Assembly: GCA_965247815.1 (NCBI GenBank)
Contig: CBDFHW010000016.1
Location: 18,679-82,678, forward strand
Reading direction: 5' to 3'
DNA: 64,000 nucleotides
From: CBDAQA01 sp965247815
Lineage (GTDB): Bacteria; Planctomycetota; Phycisphaerae; Tepidisphaerales; Tepidisphaeraceae
In this document: positions 42,024-50,788 of the stretch, piece after piece
Numbering within the stretch: the stretch's first letter is position 1
Layout: each line of letters begins with the position of its first letter
Program-made: the position numbers and the translations under genes
The notes under the pieces: generated by a model
Database searches by the model: none
Told to the model about the DNA's origin: nothing
Seen by the model: the letters and a program-made list of their open reading frames with translations, nothing else

Positions 42024-44261
42024 ATGCGACACCGTTTTGCCCGCCCCAGCGTTGTACTCCTTTCGATCTTGACACTGTCTACATCATTCGTTGGAACAGC
42101 GAATGCTCAGGTTGATGGCGGGAAGCTGCCTACGAAGTGGGACAAGGACGTATCGCCTGTCAGCCCGTTGGGCGAGTACCCGCGACCGCAGATGGTCCGG
42201 TCTGCATGGCAGAGTTTGAACGGGCCGTGGACTTTCTCGCTTGCCGATCCCGACGTGGTCACCCCGCCGGATGCTTTCGACGGCAAAATCCTGGTTCCAT
42301 TTCCCTACGAATCTGCTTTGTCCGGCGTTGGGAAGCCCAGTCCCGCGAAGCAAAGGCTCTGGTACCGCCGGACGTTCACCGTCCCAGCCGACTGGCAAGC
42401 TAATGGGCAACGCGTCCTGCTTCACTTCGGCGCCGTCAACTGGGACAGCACGGTAAGCGTAAACGACACCAAATTCGGCCAACACAAAGGTGGTTTCGAC
42501 GGATTCGAATACGACATCACGACCGCACTGAAACCGGGCGACAACACGCTGACCGTTTCGGCGTTTAATCCGATGACGCTCGAGGCCCCCGACGCCCAGG
42601 TGATCGGCAAACAACGCGTCAACCGTGGCGGTATTTTCTACACCGGCGCGACCGGCATCTGGCAAACGGTCTGGCTCGAACCAGTCTCCGCCACGCACGT
42701 GTCGGCTTTGAAAATTGTTCCCGACCTGGACGGCAAATCGGTTCACGTGACCGTGACGGCCGAAGGCAACGCGGCCGCAACCGTGACCGCGACCGACGGT
42801 GCGAACACGGTCGGTTCGACGACCGGGAACGCCGGCACCGAGTTAACGCTTCCGGTCCCCGACCCGCACGTCTGGACGCCGGACGATCCGCATCTCTACA
42901 ACCTGCACGTGACGATTGCCGGGTCGCCGGACGCGGTCGACAGCTATTTCGCGATGCGGAAGATCTCCCTCGGGAAAGACGAGCAGGGCCGCACGCGGAT
43001 CATGCTTAACAACAGCTTCGTGTTCCAGGTCGGCGCGCTGGATCAGGGGTACTGGCCCGACGGGATCTACACCGCGCCGACGGACGAAGCCTTAAAATTC
43101 GACATCACCACCGCGAAAAATTTCGGCCTCAACCTGCTGCGAAAGCACGCCAAGGTCGAACCGGATCGTTGGTATTACTGGACCGACAAACTCGGAATGC
43201 TCGTCTGGCAGGACATGCCGCAATGCTACGGCGATCATTTGAGCGACCAGGCCAAAGCCCAGTGGTTAACCGAGTGGACCAACATCATGACCGGGTTTCA
43301 GAACCACCCGTCGATCATCGTCTGGACCACGTTTAACGAAGGCTGGGGGCAGCACGACACCGAAAGCGTGGCGGCTTACACCAAGCAGTTCGATCCGTCC
43401 CGGCTCGTGAACAACGCGTCCGGGTGGACCGACAAAAACGTCGGCGGCATCCACGACACGCACGCGTATCCCGGCCCGTGGTGCGAGATGCCGGAAGAAA
43501 CCCGCGCCGCCGTCAACGGCGAGTTCGGCGGGGTGACGATGCGGGTCCCGGACCACATGTGGACCACCGACGTTTTCGGATACGGCGCGACACTTACCGG
43601 CGGCTGGAAGGTCACACAGAAGTATCAGGACCTGATGAAAAACGCGTACAAGATCCGAGACACCCGCGGCGCCAGCGCCGTGGTCTACACGCAGCTGACA
43701 GATGTCGAACAGGAATCCAACGGGCTGCTGACCTACGACCGCGCGGTGGTCAAACCGATCGCCGAGATCGTGACGGCCGCCAACAAGGGCCAGTTCCTCC
43801 CCCTGCCGCCCAAACCGCCGAGCCCCGATCTCGTCCCCACCTCGCAGGACGACCCGCAGACCTGGTCGTATACCTTTGAGAAACCGGCCGACCAGTGGTC
43901 CAAACCCGACTACGACGCGACGGCATGGAAATCAGGCCCCGCACCGTTCGGTCACGGCTATGCCGCGAACACCAACTGGGAAACCACGCCCGGCGACATC
44001 TGGATGCGGCGATCGGTGACACTTCCCGCCGAACTGCCCGAAAAACTCAAGGTCCTCGCCCAGCACGATGAAGACGTCGAGGTCTACATTAACGGCGTGC
44101 TCGCCGCCAAAGCCACCGGTTACACCGGCGATTACGCATCGATCCCGATGACCGAAGACGCCCGCGCTACGTTGAAGGCCGGTGACAATCTGATCGCCGT
44201 GCACTGCCGGCAAACCGTCGGCGCGCAGGTGATCGACGTGGGCATTACCGCGGCGAAATGA
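42024..44261 (+). CDS. Exported GH2-family beta-galactosidase-like enzyme, second copy
   Basis: 745 residues from ATG 42024, preceded by AAAAGGA. It is a close paralogue of the gene just upstream: both share GGKLPT, YPRPQMVRSAWQSLNGPW, RKHAKVEPDRWYYWTDKLGM and the same C-terminal sandwich. The acid/base Glu lies in VWTTFNEGWGQHDT and the nucleophile candidate in NGEFGGVTM. The signal peptide ends near TANAQVDGG. It differs from the first copy in a shorter loop before the nucleophile region and in many surface positions, suggesting divergence of specificity after tandem duplication. Confidence 0.9.
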   Translation: MRHRFARPSVVLLSILTLSTSFVGTANAQVDGGKLPTKWDKDVSPVSPLGEYPRPQMVRSAWQSLNGPWTFSLADPDVVTPPDAFDGKILVPFPYESALSGVGKPSPAKQRLWYRRTFTVPADWQANGQRVLLHFGAVNWDSTVSVNDTKFGQHKGGFDGFEYDITTALKPGDNTLTVSAFNPMTLEAPDAQVIGKQRVNRGGIFYTGATGIWQTVWLEPVSATHVSALKIVPDLDGKSVHVTVTAEGNAAATVTATDGANTVGSTTGNAGTELTLPVPDPHVWTPDDPHLYNLHVTIAGSPDAVDSYFAMRKISLGKDEQGRTRIMLNNSFVFQVGALDQGYWPDGIYTAPTDEALKFDITTAKNFGLNLLRKHAKVEPDRWYYWTDKLGMLVWQDMPQCYGDHLSDQAKAQWLTEWTNIMTGFQNHPSIIVWTTFNEGWGQHDTESVAAYTKQFDPSRLVNNASGWTDKNVGGIHDTHAYPGPWCEMPEETRAAVNGEFGGVTMRVPDHMWTTDVFGYGATLTGGWKVTQKYQDLMKNAYKIRDTRGASAVVYTQLTDVEQESNGLLTYDRAVVKPIAEIVTAANKGQFLPLPPKPPSPDLVPTSQDDPQTWSYTFEKPADQWSKPDYDATAWKSGPAPFGHGYAANTNWETTPGDIWMRRSVTLPAELPEKLKVLAQHDEDVEVYINGVLAAKATGYTGDYASIPMTEDARATLKAGDNLIAVHCRQTVGAQVIDVGITAAK

Positions 44262-44351
44262 GATCGCCTGCTACAGGCCAAGTGTTTCAATTGATTGGTG
44301 TCGCCCCGTTGCTGTCATCGACATTCCATTTACGCCACGACAACTCCCGTG

Positions 44352-47300
44352 TTACTGCCGCGGCTGGGTGAGCTGGTTGCTGCCCACCGATCGGCCGATG
44401 CCGAAGGGTTGGAAGCCGAAGGTGAAACCTTTGTCGTTGGTCGATTGGTCGTAAAAGACGCGGATGGACGCGGCGAAGTTGTCGAAGCTGCGGGTGAGAG
44501 AGAACGTGTAGTAGACGTTGCGACTTTGCGCCAGGTCGAGACTTTCAGTGGCGGCCAGGCTGTATTTGCGATCCAGTTGGTAGTTGGCTTCCACCGTGGC
44601 GATGTTCGAGTGAAGCGCGGCGATGTACCGCGAGCCGACGTAATACGACAGCCGCTGGTCCCGTTGGATGGCGATGCCGACCGATGCCGTCGCGAGTTTA
44701 TATCGGTCAAGATTCTCTGACGCGTCGGCCAGAACGGCGGTGGAGTCGCTAATACGCCACTGCGCGTCGGCGTTCGCGCTGTTGCGGGCGATGCTTGATT
44801 CGGGCTGGCTGTAATCGAACCAGCCGCGGAAGTCGGTCGGTTGGCGAAACCGGTTGCTCGGCTGGTTGGCGAAAAAGTTGCCGTACAAATTCAACGTGAA
44901 AAAGTCGACGCTCCGCCATCGACCGGGCCCGCCCCGCTTGGTCTCCCACCGCTGGTGCAGTGCGAGTTGCACCGCTTGCACATCGCTGGCCGAATCGACG
45001 CGTTGGTCGTAGATGAAGAGTCGGTTTTGGTCGACCGTCTGGGTACTGGTAAAGACGTTGATCTCCGGCTCGACCACGTGCCGAAGCCGGTGCAGGTCGA
45101 ACAGGTCGGACTCGACCGTGTCGTCGACTTTCCAGAAATCGGTCGACAGCCGGGCACCCGCGCCGACCATCACGCGGTTTTGGTCGCTGGACACGCCGAC
45201 GTTGGCCGGCAGCGTTTTGCGTTGCGGTTCTCGACGCGGCGGGATCACGCCGTGCGAATACCCGGTGTAACGTGCGAACGCGTACGGCACGAGCTTGATC
45301 GGACCGGCGTTGATGGGGTAATCGAGTTCCTCCCGCGCGTCACCGCGAAACGTCGTGGTGCCGGGGTCTCCAGTGTACTCGTACGACGGAATCCCAGGCT
45401 GAACACCCGGAAAAAATCCCTGCTGGGACAATGGCTGTGTGTTCCGGACGAACTTCAACGCCGACCCCGTGTTCTCGCTGAAGAACGTCAGGTGATCCGC
45501 CAGCAGGCTATCACCCACGCGGTAATAGCCGACCTCGGGAAGCCTGGAGATTTCGCTGTTCTGCTGTTCTTCCTCGCTGGTGCTGATCGCGCGATTGGGC
45601 TGGGCTTCGATCAGGCCGGTGATCACTTCCGAACCGCGTTGCCGTTTTAAGTAAATCGATTCGTCGATCGGCAGACCGTTCTGATAGTCGTCCGAGAAAT
45701 ACTGCGCCATGAACGTCGAATCCGAAATGTAACCGAGCCTGAGCTGCAGTTGCAGGTCGTCGCTGAGAAAGTTCTGATTTTCGAGATAAGCCCGTCCGCG
45801 AAACTTGTCGGGCGGGGTCGTATCCGCCCGTGCCGCGCCCAGCACGTCGACGCCGTGGTCGTCGATGAAATACGCGTGGAAATCCCCCAGCACGCTCCAC
45901 GGCTGGCGGGTGGTGTCGTCGATAAATCCGCCGGCATATTTCCCGTCTACTCCGAAGCCCGGCCCCCGCTTGCTCAGGTAATCGAGCCGGTAAGAAGCGT
46001 CGACGTCTTTCGGGGGGACCAGGCCGATCGATTCGAACAACCCCCACTGCGTCCGCACGCCGAATCCGAACTGGTTGCTGTCGATCGCTTCCACCGTGCG
46101 GAACGCCGACCCGCGGGCGGTCATAGTGCCGCCCATACCGGGGAAATAAAACACCGGCACGCCGAACGCGTTAAGAATAACATTGTCTGCATTGTACGTG
46201 ACCCGCTCCCCGAGCCGGGGGTCCCCGGTGTCTTCGGTCCGGACGTAAGCGTGACCGGTGTACAGGCCGTAGGTCGGGGTCGAGAACGCGCTGCTGCTCA
46301 TCTCCGCGCCGTCCACTTTGAACTCGCCAATGGACAGCTGCCGGACCTTGTCGGCCCGCATGAAAATCGGGATGTTTTTTTGCAGATCGACGGTGTGAAA
46401 AACCACGTCCGTCATCAGTGCCTGGTCGGTCGCGAATTCGTAGTAAACCCTCTCGGCCCGCATCCGCAGTTCGTTTTTCGACCCGCCGGCGGCTGTCACG
46501 TAAATCTGAACATCACCCTCGAAATAGGCCGAGGTGATGTGATCCATGAACCCGGCCGTTCCGTCCTGCCGGGCCTCTTTCGAGTCTTTCAGGCTGGTGA
46601 AGACCACCATGTCATGGGCGACGAACTCGAGCAGATTCTGCTTGTCATCGATGTAGCGGAACGTAACGCCGTTGGTAAGCACCTCGGCCAGTTTTCCGTC
46701 GGTCGTAGTAGCGGGTTTGTAGTCGGTCAGATCGACTTCGAACCGGGGTTGGGGCGGACCGGAGGGTTTCGCGGGGACGGGCAACGGTGCGGACGTCGCG
46801 GGCTGCGGGGTGAAGCTTTGCGTCGGCGCGGACGCCGGGGGCAGCCCCGGCACCCTTGGTCCGGGCAGGTCGGGAATTGGAATGATCGTCCCCGGTTCGA
46901 CAGTGTTGGGCTGGTCGGTCGTTACCGCCGGCTCGGTCGCCGGCATCGTTGCCGGTTGTGAAGACGCGGCAGACTTGCGCTCCCGAAGCCCGATCGCCTG
47001 CTTGTAAAGGTCGGACGAGTCGTCACGAGAGTCCACGCGGGCAGCCAGCAGACGGATCGCGCCGATGATCCTGACAGGACTCACCAGAAGCTGTCGGTCG
47101 AGCCGAAGCACCCCTTCCTGCTTCAGATTCGCCTTGCCCAGAAGCGCGATCTGCACCGTTTCCCCGGTGCCGGACGGGTCCGGCGTCATCCAGACGACGG
47201 CATTGTCGGCCGACATCCGCGCGCGGTCCACCTCGATCTTCACCGGCCCCTGCAGCTCGACGACGCTGGTTTTGCCTTCGTCCCAGGCGATCGCTTTCGC

Positions 47301-47417
47301 TGCGGTCAACACGATCGAATCAGGCGGAAGCGCAGCCCCCGACTCGGCCGCCGAGGCCGGCACGCATCGAAGCAGAACGAGGATCAGACCCAAGATCGGA
47401 AAGCCGCGAACGCGCAC
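44352..47417 (-). CDS. lptD: LptD-like lipopolysaccharide assembly outer-membrane protein
   Basis: 1021 residues. A signal peptide (GFPILGLILVLLRCVPASA) is followed by an OstA-like beta-jelly-roll region (VELQGPVKIEVDRARMSADN), a Pro/Ala/Thr-rich linker (~145-225), a second OstA-like segment (YFEGDVQIYVTAAGG, RMRAERVYYEF) and an LptD barrel (VPVFYFPGM, LQLRLGYISDSTFMAQYFSD). Such proteins insert lipopolysaccharide into the outer leaflet. There is no cysteine after the signal peptide, so the disulfides that activate E. coli LptD cannot form. Other Lpt genes are not nearby. The start is 260 bases from the divergent mutL start. Confidence 0.85.
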   Translation of the reverse strand: MRVRGFPILGLILVLLRCVPASAAESGAALPPDSIVLTAAKAIAWDEGKTSVVELQGPVKIEVDRARMSADNAVVWMTPDPSGTGETVQIALLGKANLKQEGVLRLDRQLLVSPVRIIGAIRLLAARVDSRDDSSDLYKQAIGLRERKSAASSQPATMPATEPAVTTDQPNTVEPGTIIPIPDLPGPRVPGLPPASAPTQSFTPQPATSAPLPVPAKPSGPPQPRFEVDLTDYKPATTTDGKLAEVLTNGVTFRYIDDKQNLLEFVAHDMVVFTSLKDSKEARQDGTAGFMDHITSAYFEGDVQIYVTAAGGSKNELRMRAERVYYEFATDQALMTDVVFHTVDLQKNIPIFMRADKVRQLSIGEFKVDGAEMSSSAFSTPTYGLYTGHAYVRTEDTGDPRLGERVTYNADNVILNAFGVPVFYFPGMGGTMTARGSAFRTVEAIDSNQFGFGVRTQWGLFESIGLVPPKDVDASYRLDYLSKRGPGFGVDGKYAGGFIDDTTRQPWSVLGDFHAYFIDDHGVDVLGAARADTTPPDKFRGRAYLENQNFLSDDLQLQLRLGYISDSTFMAQYFSDDYQNGLPIDESIYLKRQRGSEVITGLIEAQPNRAISTSEEEQQNSEISRLPEVGYYRVGDSLLADHLTFFSENTGSALKFVRNTQPLSQQGFFPGVQPGIPSYEYTGDPGTTTFRGDAREELDYPINAGPIKLVPYAFARYTGYSHGVIPPRREPQRKTLPANVGVSSDQNRVMVGAGARLSTDFWKVDDTVESDLFDLHRLRHVVEPEINVFTSTQTVDQNRLFIYDQRVDSASDVQAVQLALHQRWETKRGGPGRWRSVDFFTLNLYGNFFANQPSNRFRQPTDFRGWFDYSQPESSIARNSANADAQWRISDSTAVLADASENLDRYKLATASVGIAIQRDQRLSYYVGSRYIAALHSNIATVEANYQLDRKYSLAATESLDLAQSRNVYYTFSLTRSFDNFAASIRVFYDQSTNDKGFTFGFQPFGIGRSVGSNQLTQPRQ

Positions 47418-47677
47418 TCACGGACTCCTTCCAGGGGTGCGGAGCTGAATAAAACGACAGAGCGGCGGAAGTTATCGGACGGTTCGATTTGCGTCAATTA
47501 TCTGGGCTCGACCGGACAGGCCCGAAGACGCCGAAAGGCCGTCGACGTCCCTATACTGACCACCTGGTCGGGTGTCCCCGGCGGATCTCGCGGCATTCCT
47601 GCCGTGCCAGCCAATGGATTGGCTTCCGAGGCGGTGCCGAGTTTCGTGCGACCGCCGTTGCCGCTTATACTGCCCCG

Positions 47678-49564
47678 GTGTCCTCCCGCATTCAGCAACT
47701 TTCCCCGTCGCTCGTGAACCGCATTGCCGCTGGCGAGGTGATCGAGCGCCCCGCCGCGGTAGTCAAAGAGCTGGTCGAGAACTCGATCGACGCCGGCTCG
47801 AAGCACATTCATATAGACGTCGAAGACGGTGGCCGGGAGTTGATCCGGGTCATTGACGACGGCGGCGGGATCGACCCGGCCGACCTTTCGCTTGCGTTCG
47901 CGTCGCATGCCACGAGCAAGCTGGTCTCGGACGACGACCTGTTTCGAATCACTACAATGGGCTTCCGCGGCGAAGCGCTGGCGAGCATCGGCTCGGTGTC
48001 GCACGCACGCATTCTGTCCCGGACCAACACCGACGAAGCGGGGTACGAAATCTTTAACCGCGGGGGGACGATTTCCGACCCGCAAGCGGCGGCGGGAAAC
48101 CTCGGCACGACTGTCGAAGTCCGAAATCTTTTCTTCAACACCCCCGCTCGTAGAAAATTTATAAAGGGCGCTCCGACCGAGTACGGGCATATCGCCGAGA
48201 TGATCCTTCGGCTCGCGCTACCGTATCCGGACGTCGCGTTTTCGCTGACACATAACGGGCGAAAAACCTTGACTCTGCCGGCAACGACGGCGGAGGACCG
48301 ATTGCTTGCGGCCTGGCCCGACGATTTCCGGGAGTCGCGGTTGACGGTCGGATTTCGTGACGCAGAAATTCGCCTTCGAGGGATGGTGGGTTTGCCCGAG
48401 CTCGCCCGTCCGACTGGTAAGTATCAGTACCTTTACCTCAACGGCCGGCACATCCGCGACAAGTTCATCCAGCACGCGCTGCGCGAAGCGTTCCGCGGAT
48501 TGACCGAACCGGGCCGGTACCCGGCGGCAGTGCTGCTGCTCGAAATCCCCGCCGCGGACGTGGACGTGAACGTGCACCCGACCAAAACCGAGGTGCGGTT
48601 CCGCGATGGCGGGCGGATTCACGGATTGGTCCTCTCCAGCGTCCGGGAAAAATTGCTGGGCAGTGATCTTACACCGTCGGCGGTCCCGGTTCGTGCCGAC
48701 GTTCCGGACATGAACCGGCAAGACCTGCGGGAACGGCTCGCGTCTTTTTTTCGTCAGGAACCGGAGACGCAGACGACATTTGCGGTGCCGTCGACGGGTT
48801 TCACGCCCGCCGCATCAGCCTCGAAGGTCGCGCAGGCGATGATGCCGATAATGACTTCGGTGCCCATGGATCGGCCCGGGGGAATCGACCGTCAAAGCAC
48901 AACGGCCGGCCAGCCAATTCGGGAAACAGCGACGGCCGACCACTCGGTGTCGCAGCTGCCAGTGTTTACCGCTTCGGAGCCCGGTCAACCGTTCCCGGCG
49001 ATCCAGTTGCACAACAGTTATTTGGTGGCCCAGTCCGATGACGGCATGATCATCATCGACCAGCACGCGCTTCACGAACGGATTATGTACGAAGAACTGC
49101 TGGCACGCGTGACCCGCGGCCCGCTGGAGAGCCAGCGGATGCTGATCCCGCACGTGGTCCCCGCGAGCAGCCGGCAGATCGCGTTGCTCGAACCGATCCG
49201 CGCGATGCTCGAAAAGCTCGGCATCGAGGTCAGCGTGTTCGGACCGGACAGCGTTGCGGTGCAATCGTTCCCGTCGTTTTTGCAGAAGCTAGACCCCGGT
49301 GAGTTCGTCCGCGAGTTGCTCGAACGCGGGGAGCAGGAACTGCTCGACCTGCACGGTGAAGAACTGCTGCACGAGATTCTCGACATGATGTCCTGCAAGG
49401 CGGCGGTGAAAGCCGGCGATCCGCTCACCCCGGCAGAAGTCGAAGCGCTGCTCGCCCGCCGTGAACTGATCGAACGATCGAGCAACTGCCCCCACGGCCG
49501 GCCGACCACCCTGCGGCTTTCGTTGAAAGATCTAGACAAGCAATTCAAGCGAACGGGCTTCTAA
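47678..49564 (+). CDS. mutL: DNA mismatch repair protein MutL
   Basis: 628 residues from GTG 47678, where family homology begins (SSRIQQLSPSLVNRIAAGEV); the frame is open upstream but without similarity. The GHKL ATPase has VVKELVENSIDAGS, DDGGGI and TMGFRGEALASIGS. The C-terminal domain contains DQHALHERIMYEE, matching the DQHA(X)2E(X)4E endonuclease motif, along with SCKAAVKAGD and CPHGRPT zinc-site motifs. It should therefore nick DNA itself, as in bacteria without MutH. It is divergent from lptD. Confidence 0.96.
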   Translation: MSSRIQQLSPSLVNRIAAGEVIERPAAVVKELVENSIDAGSKHIHIDVEDGGRELIRVIDDGGGIDPADLSLAFASHATSKLVSDDDLFRITTMGFRGEALASIGSVSHARILSRTNTDEAGYEIFNRGGTISDPQAAAGNLGTTVEVRNLFFNTPARRKFIKGAPTEYGHIAEMILRLALPYPDVAFSLTHNGRKTLTLPATTAEDRLLAAWPDDFRESRLTVGFRDAEIRLRGMVGLPELARPTGKYQYLYLNGRHIRDKFIQHALREAFRGLTEPGRYPAAVLLLEIPAADVDVNVHPTKTEVRFRDGGRIHGLVLSSVREKLLGSDLTPSAVPVRADVPDMNRQDLRERLASFFRQEPETQTTFAVPSTGFTPAASASKVAQAMMPIMTSVPMDRPGGIDRQSTTAGQPIRETATADHSVSQLPVFTASEPGQPFPAIQLHNSYLVAQSDDGMIIIDQHALHERIMYEELLARVTRGPLESQRMLIPHVVPASSRQIALLEPIRAMLEKLGIEVSVFGPDSVAVQSFPSFLQKLDPGEFVRELLERGEQELLDLHGEELLHEILDMMSCKAAVKAGDPLTPAEVEALLARRELIERSSNCPHGRPTTLRLSLKDLDKQFKRTGF

Positions 49565-49626
49565 CGCCGTCGCCACGATCGGCACGGCGACAATCATTCT
49601 GTTCCTTAGGTCCAAATCTGCGTGAT

Positions 49627-49686
49627 GCGGCGGTCCCGCAGGGACGCATCTTACACCTGCGAAAAGCGTCCCTGCGGGACAGCCGC
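49627..49686. terminator. Long GC-rich hairpin between converging genes
   Basis: The 15-base arms 49633-49647 and 49666-49680 (GTCCCGCAGGGACGC / GCGTCCCTGCGGGAC) are perfectly complementary around an 18-base loop, and pairing extends outward with one mismatch. Each arm also contains its own GTCCC...GGGAC palindrome. There is no T-tract. It separates mutL from the converging gene at 49735 and may act as a bidirectional terminator or be a member of a dispersed repeat. Confidence 0.7.
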
Positions 49687-49734
49687 TAAACCGTAATTTC
49701 GGACAGCAACCTCCGGCATGTGAGGCGGTCGCGT

Positions 49735-50658
49735 TCACTTCTGAAACGCATAGGTTAGTTTCACGTTCAGGCTCCAGTCGGGGGTTCCACTGTTGACGCC
49801 GATCGGAACACCGACCGCGATTTCCCACGGGCCGATCCCGCGGTAGACCAAGCCCGGGGTGAACTGAACCAGCGGCCGGCCCTGTTTGTCACCGGCCTGG
49901 CTGTCGAATTCGACGACGCCGACAAGGTCATTGATCTGATACGTCGCGGCCAAGTCGAAGCGGACGTCGGAGTTGGTCGTGATGGTGAACCCGAACAAGC
50001 CGTAGATGCCCAGGTCACCGGGCCCGCGCTGGCCGAAATCCTTATAGGCCAGGATCAACGGTCGGACGCCGAATTTTCCGGTGTCGCGGAGTTCGGTGCG
50101 GTCCCCGCTGGGGAGGATCACGTCCAGTTGACCGGTGACGGTGATGACTTCGGGGTTGATGATTTTGTCGAGCTTGTATTGGCCATAGATGCCGATGTCG
50201 CCGAGCCCGAAATGCGTGCCGCGGGTTTTGCTCGAGATCAGCGGGACGAACGCGCCGACCGCGATCTGGTCGGTGATCCCGTATTGTCCCTGCAACTGAT
50301 ACCGATACACCTTGGTCGTGCCGGGGTATTTGATGAAATCAAAGTTACCGGTGACGTACGCCTCCCCGGCGGCGCAGATATCGGGCGTGGTTTCGAACTG
50401 GAATAACTGATTGAGCTGATTGCTGTTTGTCTGTGACGGGGTCTGGTCGGCTTCATTCACCGGGTTGAACGGCTGTTGACCCATCGACGCAGGCGCGACT
50501 GCCGGGGGCGCTGGGTGGACGGGCTGATCCTGAAACATCGCCAGTGCGTCGGTGCGGTTCGTCTGCGCGTCAGCCGTCGCCGCCTGGGACGTGAAACAAC
50601 ACAAGGCGACCGTAACGAAACCAGAGAGTGGGGAACGAAGCGATCGAAGAAGTTTCAT
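49735..50658 (-). CDS. Outer-membrane beta-barrel (transporter-like) protein
   Basis: 307 residues from ATG 50658, which gives a signal peptide (GFVTVALCCFTSQAATADA); the 100-codon upstream extension is unsupported. After a Pro/Gln-rich linker the protein alternates aromatic and small residues in strands such as VYRYQLQGQYGITDQIAVGA, LGDIGIYGQYKLDKI and WSLNVKLTYAFQK, and ends in an aromatic/basic residue pair. This matches the small 'transporter'/phenol-degradation-type porin-like family. No substrate can be inferred. Confidence 0.65.
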   Translation of the reverse strand: MKLLRSLRSPLSGFVTVALCCFTSQAATADAQTNRTDALAMFQDQPVHPAPPAVAPASMGQQPFNPVNEADQTPSQTNSNQLNQLFQFETTPDICAAGEAYVTGNFDFIKYPGTTKVYRYQLQGQYGITDQIAVGAFVPLISSKTRGTHFGLGDIGIYGQYKLDKIINPEVITVTGQLDVILPSGDRTELRDTGKFGVRPLILAYKDFGQRGPGDLGIYGLFGFTITTNSDVRFDLAATYQINDLVGVVEFDSQAGDKQGRPLVQFTPGLVYRGIGPWEIAVGVPIGVNSGTPDWSLNVKLTYAFQK

Positions 50659-50788
50659 CCGTGTCACCGAGTAAAGGGCCGGGCGTTTGACGCACGATCT
50701 GCGTAGCGAATTTTCAACCGAACCTGTCGAGTCTGTCAAACAGGCGAAAAGGTGTTCCTTCGATTCGAACCCGGAAGCCGCGCCCTGG

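Noticed and set aside
45750..46961. A 403-codon plus-strand open frame inside lptD
   Set aside because: No recognisable domain and antisense to the barrel gene; composition is that of a shadow frame.
47489..47677. Upstream extension of mutL
   Set aside because: Homology to MutL starts at GTG 47678; the earlier residues look like non-coding translation.
50757..50775. A tRNA-like T-loop sequence (GATTCGAACCC)
   Set aside because: No matching acceptor stem, D-arm or anticodon arm could be folded around it.
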